A stretch of DNA of 19,773 bases from assembly GCA_019419645.1 (NCBI GenBank), contig DXZN01000038.1, positions 1 to 19,773 of the forward strand, given 5' to 3'. Position numbers and translations under genes: made by a program. This DNA comes from Collinsella sp. (lineage in GTDB: Bacteria > Actinomycetota > Coriobacteriia > Coriobacteriales > Coriobacteriaceae). The notes beneath the pieces were generated by a model. That model ran no database searches, was not told the DNA's origin, and saw only the letters and a list, made by a program, of their open reading frames with translations. Within the stretch, counting starts at the first letter, position 1, and every line of letters begins with the position of its first letter. Shown here in pieces: positions 13,134 to 19,773 of the stretch.

Positions 13134-14357
13134 ATGTTTTGCCCCAAATGTGGCAGCAAGATTGGTGATGATGCGCGGTTCTGTACCGAATGCGGTCTGC
13201 CCTTGGGCGGGCTCTCGGGCAAGACTGCGGCCGAGGAGGGGCCCAAGGCCGAGCCGTCGGAGCGAGAATCATCGTCCGCTGAAGTCATAATGGAACCCAC
13301 AGATACCGAAACGGACTCTGCGATAGGATCCGCGAATGCCGAGTCCACAGCAGAACCGAGCCCCGAGCAGGTCTCGAAGACCGCGAATAGCGGTCACTCC
13401 CAGATGTACAACTTCTTTATGCAACGCTGTCAGGTCGGTAACCGCCTAGTGCCGCAGTTTGCTATCATGATCGCCGCATTTATCGCCGCGGCAGGCATCG
13501 CTTACGCTGCTTTCATGCTCTACAAGAACGTCATTGAGCCCAATCTCCAGCAGCAATCCGTGCAGCAGGAGCAAGCGACCGAAAGGCCCAAGAAGGACGA
13601 GAGAGCGGTCGAAGAAGTTGTCTATACGTTGGAGGGAAAGTCATTGGCGGTGTCTGCTCCGGTCGACCCTATGCTCAATCAGGGCGAGCGGAGGGACATG
13701 GAATGGTCCTATCCGCAACTTAAGAGCTCCACCAAAGACGACGTTGCAGACAAAATTAACAAGGCGATTCTCGAGCCCCTTCAAATTGATGCGGAGCGAA
13801 CGAATCGAGCATCAGATAATGAGCAATCAGATGCTGAGTTGTACCCCGACGGCGAATTTCCCTGCATATCGAGAAACGTGACGGTTACGTACATGGATGA
13901 GAACTATTTCTGTATCCGTGACGAGCGCTATTCGACGGGATGGGGCCCGCATGGCGGCACGGTTGTGACTGGTGTTATTTTTGATTTGCATACGGGTGAT
14001 ACTGTTAGTCCTCAGGATATGTTTGGCATTGATACCGAGGATCTTGCCAGTTCTATGAGTTCGGCAGTTTGGCCGTATCTTACGGAAATAGGCAGAGACA
14101 GAGAGTATCCGTCTGACTACAACTCTATGCTCATGCGGAGCAATTCTTCAGACTATTCAATCAAGGGTTCAACATGCTTGTATGTGACATCCAAGGGGCT
14201 GGTGTATCGCACCGAAGACTATGAGCTCGGTACTTTTGCGGACGGCAATTGCGAGATTTTGGTTGCGTCCTGGGATGATGAGTCTCAAGTTGGGTCCGAA
14301 GTAACCCCTGATGAGGTCAAGGACGGTACAACGGTGAAAGTCGATAAGGAGGACTAA
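13134..14357 (+). CDS. Zinc-ribbon single-pass membrane protein with DUF3298/RsiV-like C-terminal domain
   Basis: 407 residues. The first 21 residues form a zinc ribbon with CPKCG and CTECG pairs (Cys3, Cys6, Cys17, Cys20). An acidic, low-complexity linker (about 27-90) follows, then one membrane helix (about 108-130). No signal peptide is present, so the N-terminus should be inside and residues 131-407 outside. The outer part includes a segment around 260-297 (RDERYSTGWGPHGGTVVTGV, then IFDLHTGDTVSPQDMF) that resembles the GGAHG and FDL-TG-LF pattern of DUF3298 domains found in RsiV-type proteins; this is a recognition by eye. The ATG at 13134 follows AGAAGAAGG. The next gene starts one base after the stop, so the two are one operon. 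Function unknown; membrane or envelope sensing is a guess. Confidence 0.8.
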   Translation: MFCPKCGSKIGDDARFCTECGLPLGGLSGKTAAEEGPKAEPSERESSSAEVIMEPTDTETDSAIGSANAESTAEPSPEQVSKTANSGHSQMYNFFMQRCQVGNRLVPQFAIMIAAFIAAAGIAYAAFMLYKNVIEPNLQQQSVQQEQATERPKKDERAVEEVVYTLEGKSLAVSAPVDPMLNQGERRDMEWSYPQLKSSTKDDVADKINKAILEPLQIDAERTNRASDNEQSDAELYPDGEFPCISRNVTVTYMDENYFCIRDERYSTGWGPHGGTVVTGVIFDLHTGDTVSPQDMFGIDTEDLASSMSSAVWPYLTEIGRDREYPSDYNSMLMRSNSSDYSIKGSTCLYVTSKGLVYRTEDYELGTFADGNCEILVASWDDESQVGSEVTPDEVKDGTTVKVDKED

Positions 14358-14358
14358 C

Positions 14359-15978
14359 ATGTTCTGTCCCAACTGTGGATTTGAGCTTGATGGCGATTTG
14401 CGATACTGCACCGAGTGTGGCTATGCACTCGAAGATGCAAAGGCGGTGCTGAACTCTGCCAGCAACGAAGTGGCAGAAGAGCCTTCCGTTATCAATGAGG
14501 CTGCGGAAGAGATTTTCGCTAGTGACGAAACGGAGAAGGAGCCTTCCGCCGGTGCCGAGGCGGGGGAGGAAAAGTCGCCCGTGGAGAGCGAGCCCGTAGC
14601 GGACGAAGAAGACGACCGGCCCAAGGACGACGTGTCGTCCGATGCAACGCCTTCGATTCCAGCCGTGCGCGCCGACCGGCCAAAGCCGAGCAATCCGGTC
14701 GCCAAGCCCGTCGCGGCGCCAGCCCCTGCGCCTGCGGCGAATGTATCCGCACAGAAAAAGGACCCCAAGGCGCTCTATATCGTCGGTATCATCGTTGGCC
14801 TGGCAGCCATTGCCATCTTTAGCTACCTGCTGTTCTTTAGCAAGTCCAGCGACGACGTTGCCCATTACGGCCAGGACAAGGCCATCGTGGTAGCCCAGGA
14901 ATCCAAGATTACCCCGACCGACGCAAAGGGCGAGAAGATCAAGAAGTACTCGGTGACCCTGAACGGCGACAACGGCTACAGCACCAATGCTGAGGTTAAG
15001 GGTGACGAGGGCTTCACGGTAAGCCAGTTTCCCGATATCAAACCGGGAAAATATACCCTCACCGTTAGGGACTCCAAGTCAAAAGTCGAGTGGGGCATTC
15101 CCGTCAAAGTCGTCGATAACTCTAAATCCACTGATGCCGTAAAAGAGGTTTCCCTCGAGGTGCCTAAGGCCAACGAGGCCGATACAAAGACGGGCGAAGG
15201 CGACAAGAAGGATGGAGGCGCCGCTGCGGACAATACCGCTGCGTATGCCGCTTACAAGCAAAAGTGCCAGGAATATCTCGCGTGTTATGGAGAGCCACGA
15301 ATTGTTGAGGTGACTGATTCTGTCTATGCGATGCGGGGGCTTTGTCTTGTCGACCTCGTTGATTTTGATCAGGATGGCCAGCCTGAGCTCTTGACCGTTG
15401 TGAACGGTATGAGCGATGACGAATTAAAGAGCGCTTGGAATGGAGATATAGAGGGACTTCAGAAGTCCTACACCGTAGAGGTTTGGTCGGCAGCTGATGG
15501 TGGCGTCAAGAGGCTTTACAGTCAAAATTGGCTTGATAACAGCAACGGAGGAACGATGTTTCTTCCGCTGATTAAAGCGGATGACGGCAGCATCCTCGTA
15601 AGCCAAAGAACATATGAGATGAGCAATGCGATTACGGCATTGCTTGCTGGCAGGCAGGCTTTGGCTGGGGACAATACTTCGGTGTACGGCAAGAAAGGCG
15701 ATGTTTTTTCGCTTGTAAGCAACTACGAGTCCTGGGGAGTTGCGCCGAGCGAGGGCAATGGCTACGAATACTATTATGCGTCGGAGGGCAAGGACATTTC
15801 CGAGACGGACTATAATGCCCTATATCAGCAATTTGGCTATGGGCACAATTACCGGACATACTACTTCTTTGATTTTTCAACCTCAGGTTACGGCTCTATT
15901 TCGGGGGAATCCCACGTCGATCCCAATCAAGTTGCGGAAGTCACCAAAGATACGCTCAAAAAGGTGGGAATCGAATAA
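14359..15978 (+). CDS. Zinc-ribbon single-pass membrane protein with Ig-like and FG-GAP/EF-hand-like outer regions
   Basis: 539 residues with the same plan as its upstream neighbour. An N-terminal zinc ribbon (CPNCG, CTECG; Cys3, 6, 17, 20) is followed by a long Glu/Pro/Ala-rich linker (about 30-135) and one membrane helix (138-160, ALYIVGIIVGLAAIAIFSYL). The predicted outside part has a beta-rich, Ig-like stretch (about 195-253, YSVTLNGDNGYSTNAEV to WGIPVKVVD). A Ser/Gly/Lys-rich spacer follows, then a C-terminal region with LVDFDQDGQPELLTVV (333-348), a DxDxDG-type calcium or FG-GAP-like loop. A perfect AAGGAGG precedes the ATG, one base after the previous stop. A strong terminator follows. 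No enzyme signature is visible; the likely role is envelope-associated binding or sensing. Confidence 0.8.
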   Translation: MFCPNCGFELDGDLRYCTECGYALEDAKAVLNSASNEVAEEPSVINEAAEEIFASDETEKEPSAGAEAGEEKSPVESEPVADEEDDRPKDDVSSDATPSIPAVRADRPKPSNPVAKPVAAPAPAPAANVSAQKKDPKALYIVGIIVGLAAIAIFSYLLFFSKSSDDVAHYGQDKAIVVAQESKITPTDAKGEKIKKYSVTLNGDNGYSTNAEVKGDEGFTVSQFPDIKPGKYTLTVRDSKSKVEWGIPVKVVDNSKSTDAVKEVSLEVPKANEADTKTGEGDKKDGGAAADNTAAYAAYKQKCQEYLACYGEPRIVEVTDSVYAMRGLCLVDLVDFDQDGQPELLTVVNGMSDDELKSAWNGDIEGLQKSYTVEVWSAADGGVKRLYSQNWLDNSNGGTMFLPLIKADDGSILVSQRTYEMSNAITALLAGRQALAGDNTSVYGKKGDVFSLVSNYESWGVAPSEGNGYEYYYASEGKDISETDYNALYQQFGYGHNYRTYYFFDFSTSGYGSISGESHVDPNQVAEVTKDTLKKVGIE

Positions 15979-15983
15979 AAACT

Positions 15984-16020
15984 GAAAGGGGCTTGGAAAA
16001 CTGTTTCCAAGCCCCTTTCT
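15984..16020. terminator. Bidirectional terminator, 16-bp perfect stem
   Basis: GAAAGGGGCTTGGAAA (15984-15999), ACTG loop, TTTCCAAGCCCCTTTC (16004-16019), then TTAT. On the reverse strand the stem is followed by AGTTTTTATT. It serves both the zinc-ribbon operon and the convergent ATPase gene, whose stop codon abuts it. Confidence 0.88.
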
Positions 16021-17402
16021 TATAGTAGTTGCTCGAGTCCAACAAGCCTCACGCTGCTTGCTTGAGCCGCTCTATTTTGACACGCTTTGGTAAATCCACT
16101 CTTGCTAAACAAGTAATACTGTTCGATCGGCCGACCCAGCAGCGCGCAGCGCCGCTCGAGTGTTTCAAGAACATCGGTATCTACGGGCTCGTTTCTCCAT
16201 TTGCACTCACCAACGATGAGCTCCCCATCGGCGCCCTCTAACACAACGTCAATCTCTTCTTGCCGGCGCGTGTTCGGGTTCGTGCCCCACCAAGAGCCGA
16301 TTGCCTTGGGCAGCACATCCAGCTCGCTCTCAACAACCTGCCGCATCAACCACTGGCGGCATACCTCTTCAAATGCAGGACCTACAAAGGTGGACAAATC
16401 ATGCTTGGCGATACGCGCGGCCACAGCGGCTCCGAGCCCCTCCTCAATTGTTCCTGCGTACTGTGGAACAAAACGATACCAAAACCTAAACAGGTTATCG
16501 CAGATCCGATAGACTACCTGGCGTTTTGTTGCCTTTACAACAGGCGTGACGCGCTCAACGATTCGCAGCTCGATCAATGCGTCGAGCAGTCGCGCGACCT
16601 GTGGCGTTGCGAGGTGGGTAACATCGGCAATCTCTTTGGAGCGTACATAGCCGTTGGCAATGGCGGTTATGACGGCATTGTAGATAGCCGGGCTGCGGAC
16701 CTCTTGCAGCAGATAGTTCTGGGGTTCGGCATACAAAAACGCATCTTGACGCAACAGCGCATGCTCAAGGTTCCATTGAGTGGAACGCGTGCCATCGAGC
16801 TGTGATAGATAGAGCGGCATCCCGCCAACAACGGAATACAGCTCGATGACCCTTTCGATGGGTGCATCGGGAAGCATGAGCGCCGCGTCGAAGATGGTAA
16901 AGGGGTCAATGCGCAGCTGCATGGTGCGGCGTCCATAAAGAGGGCTTTGGTGTCCTAGTACCTGGTGTTCCATAAAGCTCATGGACGACCCGCAGAGTAC
17001 GAGGAACAGCTTGCTCGTGTCTTTATGTCGATCGATAAGCGTTTGCAGGCACGAAGAGATGCCCGGATCGCTCTCGGCGAGGTAGGGATACTCATCAATA
17101 ATCAGAACGATTCGCTCTGTCTTGGCGTGTTCGAAGACGGATTCGAGTGCAACCTGGATAGAGGGAAACGCTGCTCCTGCGGCGCTATCGCCAAGTATCT
17201 CGCGGCTGAGCAGCGCGAGATTTTCGCTTGCAACGGTTTGCTGCCCAGTAAAGAAGATCACATGGGGTTTGCCCTGTGTAAAGGCGTGAAGCAGGCTGGT
17301 TTTACCTACGCGACGCCTTCCATAGACTACAGCAAACTGAAAGGAACTCTTTTGATAGGCGGTTTCCAGGGATTTAAGCTCTTCCCGACGTCCAACAAAC
17401 AT
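16020..17402 (-). CDS. ATPase_2-type AAA ATPase with C-terminal DUF234 (nuclease-like) domain
   Basis: 460 residues. Walker A is YGRRRVGKTS (Gly28 to Thr35, Lys34) and Walker B is RIVLIIDEYPYL (Asp103, Glu104). CGSSMSFM (137-144) fits sensor 1. A winged-helix region (about 245-300, IADVTHLATPQVARLLDALIELRIVERVTP) follows. The C-terminus has DUF234 features: FRFWYRFV (306-312) and a PD-(D/E)XK-like core EEIDVV (Asp385) with GECKW (Glu399, Lys401). Such proteins are common in archaea and anaerobic bacteria, and their biological role is poorly known. No signal peptide or membrane segment is seen. A promoter with an unusual dyad and direct repeats lies immediately upstream. It follows the CGNR-like gene on the same strand with a 102-base gap. 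Confidence 0.88.
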   Translation of the reverse strand: MFVGRREELKSLETAYQKSSFQFAVVYGRRRVGKTSLLHAFTQGKPHVIFFTGQQTVASENLALLSREILGDSAAGAAFPSIQVALESVFEHAKTERIVLIIDEYPYLAESDPGISSCLQTLIDRHKDTSKLFLVLCGSSMSFMEHQVLGHQSPLYGRRTMQLRIDPFTIFDAALMLPDAPIERVIELYSVVGGMPLYLSQLDGTRSTQWNLEHALLRQDAFLYAEPQNYLLQEVRSPAIYNAVITAIANGYVRSKEIADVTHLATPQVARLLDALIELRIVERVTPVVKATKRQVVYRICDNLFRFWYRFVPQYAGTIEEGLGAAVAARIAKHDLSTFVGPAFEEVCRQWLMRQVVESELDVLPKAIGSWWGTNPNTRRQEEIDVVLEGADGELIVGECKWRNEPVDTDVLETLERRCALLGRPIEQYYLFSKSGFTKACQNRAAQASSVRLVGLEQLL

Positions 17403-17412
17403 GATGTGCCTC

Positions 17413-17477
17413 GCTCATATACGTATTACTAACATATATATTACTAACACGTATATGAGCAACTTTCCACCCGTCAA
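17413..17477 (-). promoter_or_regulatory. ATPase promoter overlapped by a 12-bp dyad and tandem direct repeats
   Basis: On the minus strand TTGACG (17472-17477) and TATACG (17450-17455) are 16 bases apart, a good sigma-A promoter. The -10 lies inside the right arm (17449-17460) of a perfect 12-bp inverted repeat GCTCATATACGT / ACGTATATGAGC, whose left arm is 17413-17424. Between the arms are two exact copies of TGTTAGTAATA (minus strand) with a 15-base period. The layout places a composite operator across the start of transcription, suggesting tight repression. Confidence 0.65.
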
Positions 17478-17504
17478 TCGGATGGCGAGGAAATGACAGC
17501 GTTT

Positions 17505-18863
17505 CTACTTAACGAGGCGCTTGAGCTTGGCATAGTCCTGAATTTGCTTTTTGCGCTTGGCGTTGAGGAGGTTGTTGAGGTCGAGCTTCTCAGCGGTGCA
17601 GCGTTTGAGTAGCGCGGAGCTATCAAAGCCGTTTGACTCAATGTCTTCATCCAGATCGTGCTTGAGCTTGGTCCATTTATTGAGCTGCGAGCGCACGTAG
17701 GCCGCGGGACGTTCTATCTCGTTGGCGATGTCGCGTACGCTGGTGCCCGTTCCAAACAGCTCGCGTATCTTTGCCGTCTCCTTGCGCGTGCGCTCATTTT
17801 TGGCATCGGTCTTGCATCGATCGCTGCAGTAGTGCCGTTTGACGCCACGATGCCCGGCAAGTGAATAGGCGCGTCCGCACTGCTCGCAATAACCAATTTT
17901 GACGGTGCTCAGCTTGCGTGAAAAATCAAACCAGAGCCACGAGAGATAGCTGTCAAAGGAGAGGAACCCTGTGGACTCGTTACCCTGGAACACATCCACG
18001 TGCGCGCCCGAGAGATGCGAGATCACGAGCGCCTGCACCAAAGCGGTGAGTGCATCGCGGTCATCATTTTCAAGTTCTTCGCGGCGCTCCTGGATATCTG
18101 CTTGAGGGTCGATTACATAGAAGCTCTCCTCGCTATTGCTGACCTTGAGCCGCGCTGAAATCTCCGAGCTGGAGTCTTCGTCCATGTAGAACATCGCCTG
18201 CAAAACACTGAAGTCATTGGCGGTGAGCTCGTGTTCAAAAGAGAGCACGTTGAGTGCAACGAGGGATTCTTCCTCGTCGATCATAAACATAAAGGCGTAG
18301 AAATATCCCGCATCGGATTCGATTTTGCGCACGATGGGCAGGCTTTTGAATGAGTCGGTATAATCACCGCCCGCCCTCAGGATAGTGGTGTAGATCTTGA
18401 AGGATGACCCGTTTGCCGCGCAGGTCACCACTGATTTCTCGATTCTTTCCAATGCGGAGACCTTTGCGATGGTGCAGCTCCCGTTGAGGTATTCCTGGAT
18501 GCGCATGGCAATAAGTGCTGCCATCGCGGCATTGGCCCAATCGCGTACGGATTCTATTGCGTGCTTGCCAAAAAGCGGCCCGGTCTGTTCGGCGTAATCA
18601 AGTACGTTAAAGAGGCTTGCGCGGAAGGGCTGCTCTTTAACGGCGGTGGGTTCGATGCATGATGCCAGCCTGATCAGATCGGCATGGCGCTCGCTGTGTG
18701 CGGGCCCTTCGTTGCTTTTGTTGCCGGCCAGCTCGGTGGGCATGTAGAGTTCAAAGACAAGCTGGGCCTCGCCAACGGGCCTATTGGGTTCGTTCTCTAT
18801 GAGGTTGACTTTCTTAAACGGAATCGAACCTTCAACGGTGCGTGTTTGGGAGAACTCAAACAT
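17505..18863 (-). CDS. CGNR-like zinc-finger protein with C-terminal helix-turn-helix (putative regulator)
   Basis: 452 residues, soluble. Residues 1-320 match no family I can name; they are acidic and mixed alpha/beta, with clusters such as FYAFMFMIDEEESLVALNVL (188-207). Residues 323-361 form a treble-clef type finger: Cys326 and Cys329 (GYCEQCG), then RHYCSDRC with Cys346 and Cys350, followed by a basic KTDAKNERTRKE. This resembles the CGNR zinc finger (C-x2-C, RRxCS, C-x-n-K) but lacks the literal CGNR. Residues about 362-397 (IRELFGTGTSVRDIANEIERPAAYVRSQLNKW) look like a helix-turn-helix. DNA binding is likely; the target is unknown. The ATG at 18863 has AGGGG upstream. It is divergent from the third zinc-ribbon gene and upstream of the ATPase gene on the same strand. 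Confidence 0.65.
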   Translation of the reverse strand: MFEFSQTRTVEGSIPFKKVNLIENEPNRPVGEAQLVFELYMPTELAGNKSNEGPAHSERHADLIRLASCIEPTAVKEQPFRASLFNVLDYAEQTGPLFGKHAIESVRDWANAAMAALIAMRIQEYLNGSCTIAKVSALERIEKSVVTCAANGSSFKIYTTILRAGGDYTDSFKSLPIVRKIESDAGYFYAFMFMIDEEESLVALNVLSFEHELTANDFSVLQAMFYMDEDSSSEISARLKVSNSEESFYVIDPQADIQERREELENDDRDALTALVQALVISHLSGAHVDVFQGNESTGFLSFDSYLSWLWFDFSRKLSTVKIGYCEQCGRAYSLAGHRGVKRHYCSDRCKTDAKNERTRKETAKIRELFGTGTSVRDIANEIERPAAYVRSQLNKWTKLKHDLDEDIESNGFDSSALLKRCTAEKLDLNNLLNAKRKKQIQDYAKLKRLVK

Positions 18864-19002
18864 TGTTACCCCTGTCTCTAGCTGCAGGTTTAATAGCGTA
18901 GCACGTTTAGGAAAATTACCCGGTCAAAATCTCTATATCGGATAAACGACAAATCGTATCTTGTGATCGTCAAGAAAAGGGGTAACGAGAAAGGACCCGA
19001 TT
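18864..19002. promoter_or_regulatory. Divergent promoter region with 9-bp inverted repeat
   Basis: This 139-base region separates the CGNR-like gene and the zinc-ribbon membrane gene. GTTACCCCT (18865-18873) and AGGGGTAAC (18978-18986) are exact inverted copies near the two starts. The first also serves as ribosome binding site of the minus-strand gene, and the plus-strand gene has AAAGGA closer to its start. Promoter hexamers are not clear on either strand. Confidence 0.3.
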
Positions 19003-19620
19003 ATGCATTGCAAACAGTGTGGAGCAGAGATTAACGACGGCGCCAAGTTCTGCGGCGTGTGCGGAACGCCTACGGTCGCGGCTGCGGCCAGCGCGGTGGG
19101 GGATGCGATTTACGTCGAGGCCCAGCCGATTGAGAGCCAGTCTGTCGAGGCTCAGTTTCAAGCGGCGGAGGATGCAGAGGCCGCTGCTTGCCTGCAGGAT
19201 TCGCTTCACGAGTCCATCGGGTCGCTTGGGCGAGCAGCGGTGATTTCATTGCTCTATGTGCTCTTTTTCAATTACGTGCTGGGAGGTGGCTCGCTGGGAC
19301 TTAACAATATGATTCCGCTGGCGCTGCTTCTGATTGGTCCCTGGAAGGTGATTATCTCGCTGTACCGCAGCGGTGTAAGGCTTCCCTTTGTCTATGGTAG
19401 CGGCATTATCGGTATCACGATTATGCTAATCGAGCTTGTGGTTCTCGTGGGCCTTCCTGTCGTGGTTCTGATGCTTTTTTACTGGTTGGGCAGTGTGATT
19501 CACGGGGCGGTTCCTGTTATTCCCGAATCGGTTCCGATGACGATCGTGGCGCTCTGGCCTATTGCCTCGGTTGCCAACATCATCTTCAAGGCAATCAAGC
19601 TGCACATGGCTCGCGCCTAG
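19003..19620 (+). CDS. Zinc-ribbon multi-pass membrane protein
   Basis: 205 residues. The N-terminus MHCKQCGAEINDGAKFCGVCG is a zinc ribbon (Cys3, Cys6, Cys17, Cys20) of the same spacing as the two larger proteins at 13134 and 14359. A short Ala/Glu/Gln-rich linker (about 25-65) follows, then hydrophobic helices near 76-95, 100-118, 126-162 (probably two, through GIIGITIMLIELVVLVGLPVVVLMLF) and 180-197. Unlike the other two it has several membrane passes and no large outer domain. The gene ends 54 bases before a hairpin that abuts the right-hand IS end. Function unknown; members of this broad zinc-ribbon membrane group are usually annotated only by domain. Confidence 0.8.
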   Translation: MHCKQCGAEINDGAKFCGVCGTPTVAAAASAVGDAIYVEAQPIESQSVEAQFQAAEDAEAAACLQDSLHESIGSLGRAAVISLLYVLFFNYVLGGGSLGLNNMIPLALLLIGPWKVIISLYRSGVRLPFVYGSGIIGITIMLIELVVLVGLPVVVLMLFYWLGSVIHGAVPVIPESVPMTIVALWPIASVANIIFKAIKLHMARA

Positions 19621-19674
19621 CAAGTAGCCCGTCGCATGCCTTCCGCGTGGGGTCAGGCGAATTTGAAAGGTGAA

Positions 19675-19717
19675 AGAAAAGGTTTACAGTCGAGCAAATT
19701 GCTCCTGGGCCTTTTCT
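19675..19717 (+). terminator. Hairpin after the last gene, touching the IS end
   Basis: AGAAAAGG (19675-19682) pairs with CCTTTTCT (19710-19717), with an inner GAGC/GCTC stem (19692-19704). Only GTT follows before the IS terminus at 19719, so a longer T-tract may have been displaced by the insertion. Confidence 0.45.
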
Positions 19718-19718
19718 G

Positions 19719-19773
19719 TTGGCTCTGTTAGACCAAGGTTGACATAAAAACGATGTCACCGCGAGGCGGTACC
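19719..19773. mobile_element. Terminus of an insertion sequence (right window edge, body lies outside)
   Basis: TTGGCTCTGTTAGACCAA at 19719-19736, two further bases, then TTGACA (19739-19744), is the inverted counterpart of 32-57. From 19745 on the sequence differs from the left edge, as expected if this is the opposite end of the same kind of element. The tip GGCTCT points into the window and the IS body lies to the right. No transposase codons can be assigned in the remaining bases. Confidence 0.55.

Noticed and set aside
1..19773. A classical composite transposon carrying the purine genes
   Set aside because: The IS ends at both edges would allow it formally, but the content is largely housekeeping (purE, purF, purM, purN). 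An assembly break at a multicopy IS is the simpler reading.

Overview
The window looks like chromosomal DNA of a moderately GC-rich Gram-positive anaerobe of the Coriobacteriia, most likely Collinsella or a close relative. This rests on the mix of genes: a four-cysteine (Fe-S type) PurF, a class B sortase, several zinc-ribbon membrane proteins, a MoaE-like protein and a mannose-family PTS. The taxonomic call is inference from gene content and style, not from a marker gene.

Edges: an almost identical 26-base sequence lies in inverted orientation at the two ends (32-57 and 19719-19744). These look like the two outward-facing termini of an insertion sequence whose body lies outside the window on both sides. 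Either two direct copies of the IS flank this segment or the sequence assembly broke at a repeated IS.

Left, accessory-looking part (58-5113): a mannose-family PTS operon (IIB, IIC, IID; no IIA) whose first start codon touches the IS end. A convergent GntR/UTRA regulator shares a CTAG stop overlap with IID. Next come a divergent HSL-type alpha/beta hydrolase and a Phd/YefM-RelE type toxin-antitoxin pair behind a perfect 11-bp dyad. Codon use here is visibly more AT-rich than in the middle of the window.

Middle, core part (5114-12771): a long intergenic region with a 30-bp perfect palindrome leads into purE, a class B sortase and a MoaE-like protein. A convergent CmpB-type membrane protein follows on the minus strand. 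Then purF, purM and purN run on the plus strand, with purM and purN overlapping, and end at a strong terminator. PurF makes phosphoribosylamine, PurN formylates GAR, PurM closes the AIR ring and PurE isomerises N5-CAIR, so four steps of IMP synthesis are present.

Right part (12772-19718): a possible 51-codon small gene with a G8 tract, then two tandem zinc-ribbon/single-TM/extracellular-domain proteins. On the minus strand follow an ATPase with a DUF234 nuclease-like C-terminus, with an elaborate dyad plus tandem-repeat promoter, and a CGNR-like zinc-finger DNA-binding protein. A third zinc-ribbon membrane protein is transcribed divergently on the plus strand. I found no tRNA, rRNA or CRISPR array. 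The most unusual items are the ATPase promoter architecture, the zinc-ribbon membrane protein set, the purE-upstream palindrome and the small G-tract gene.
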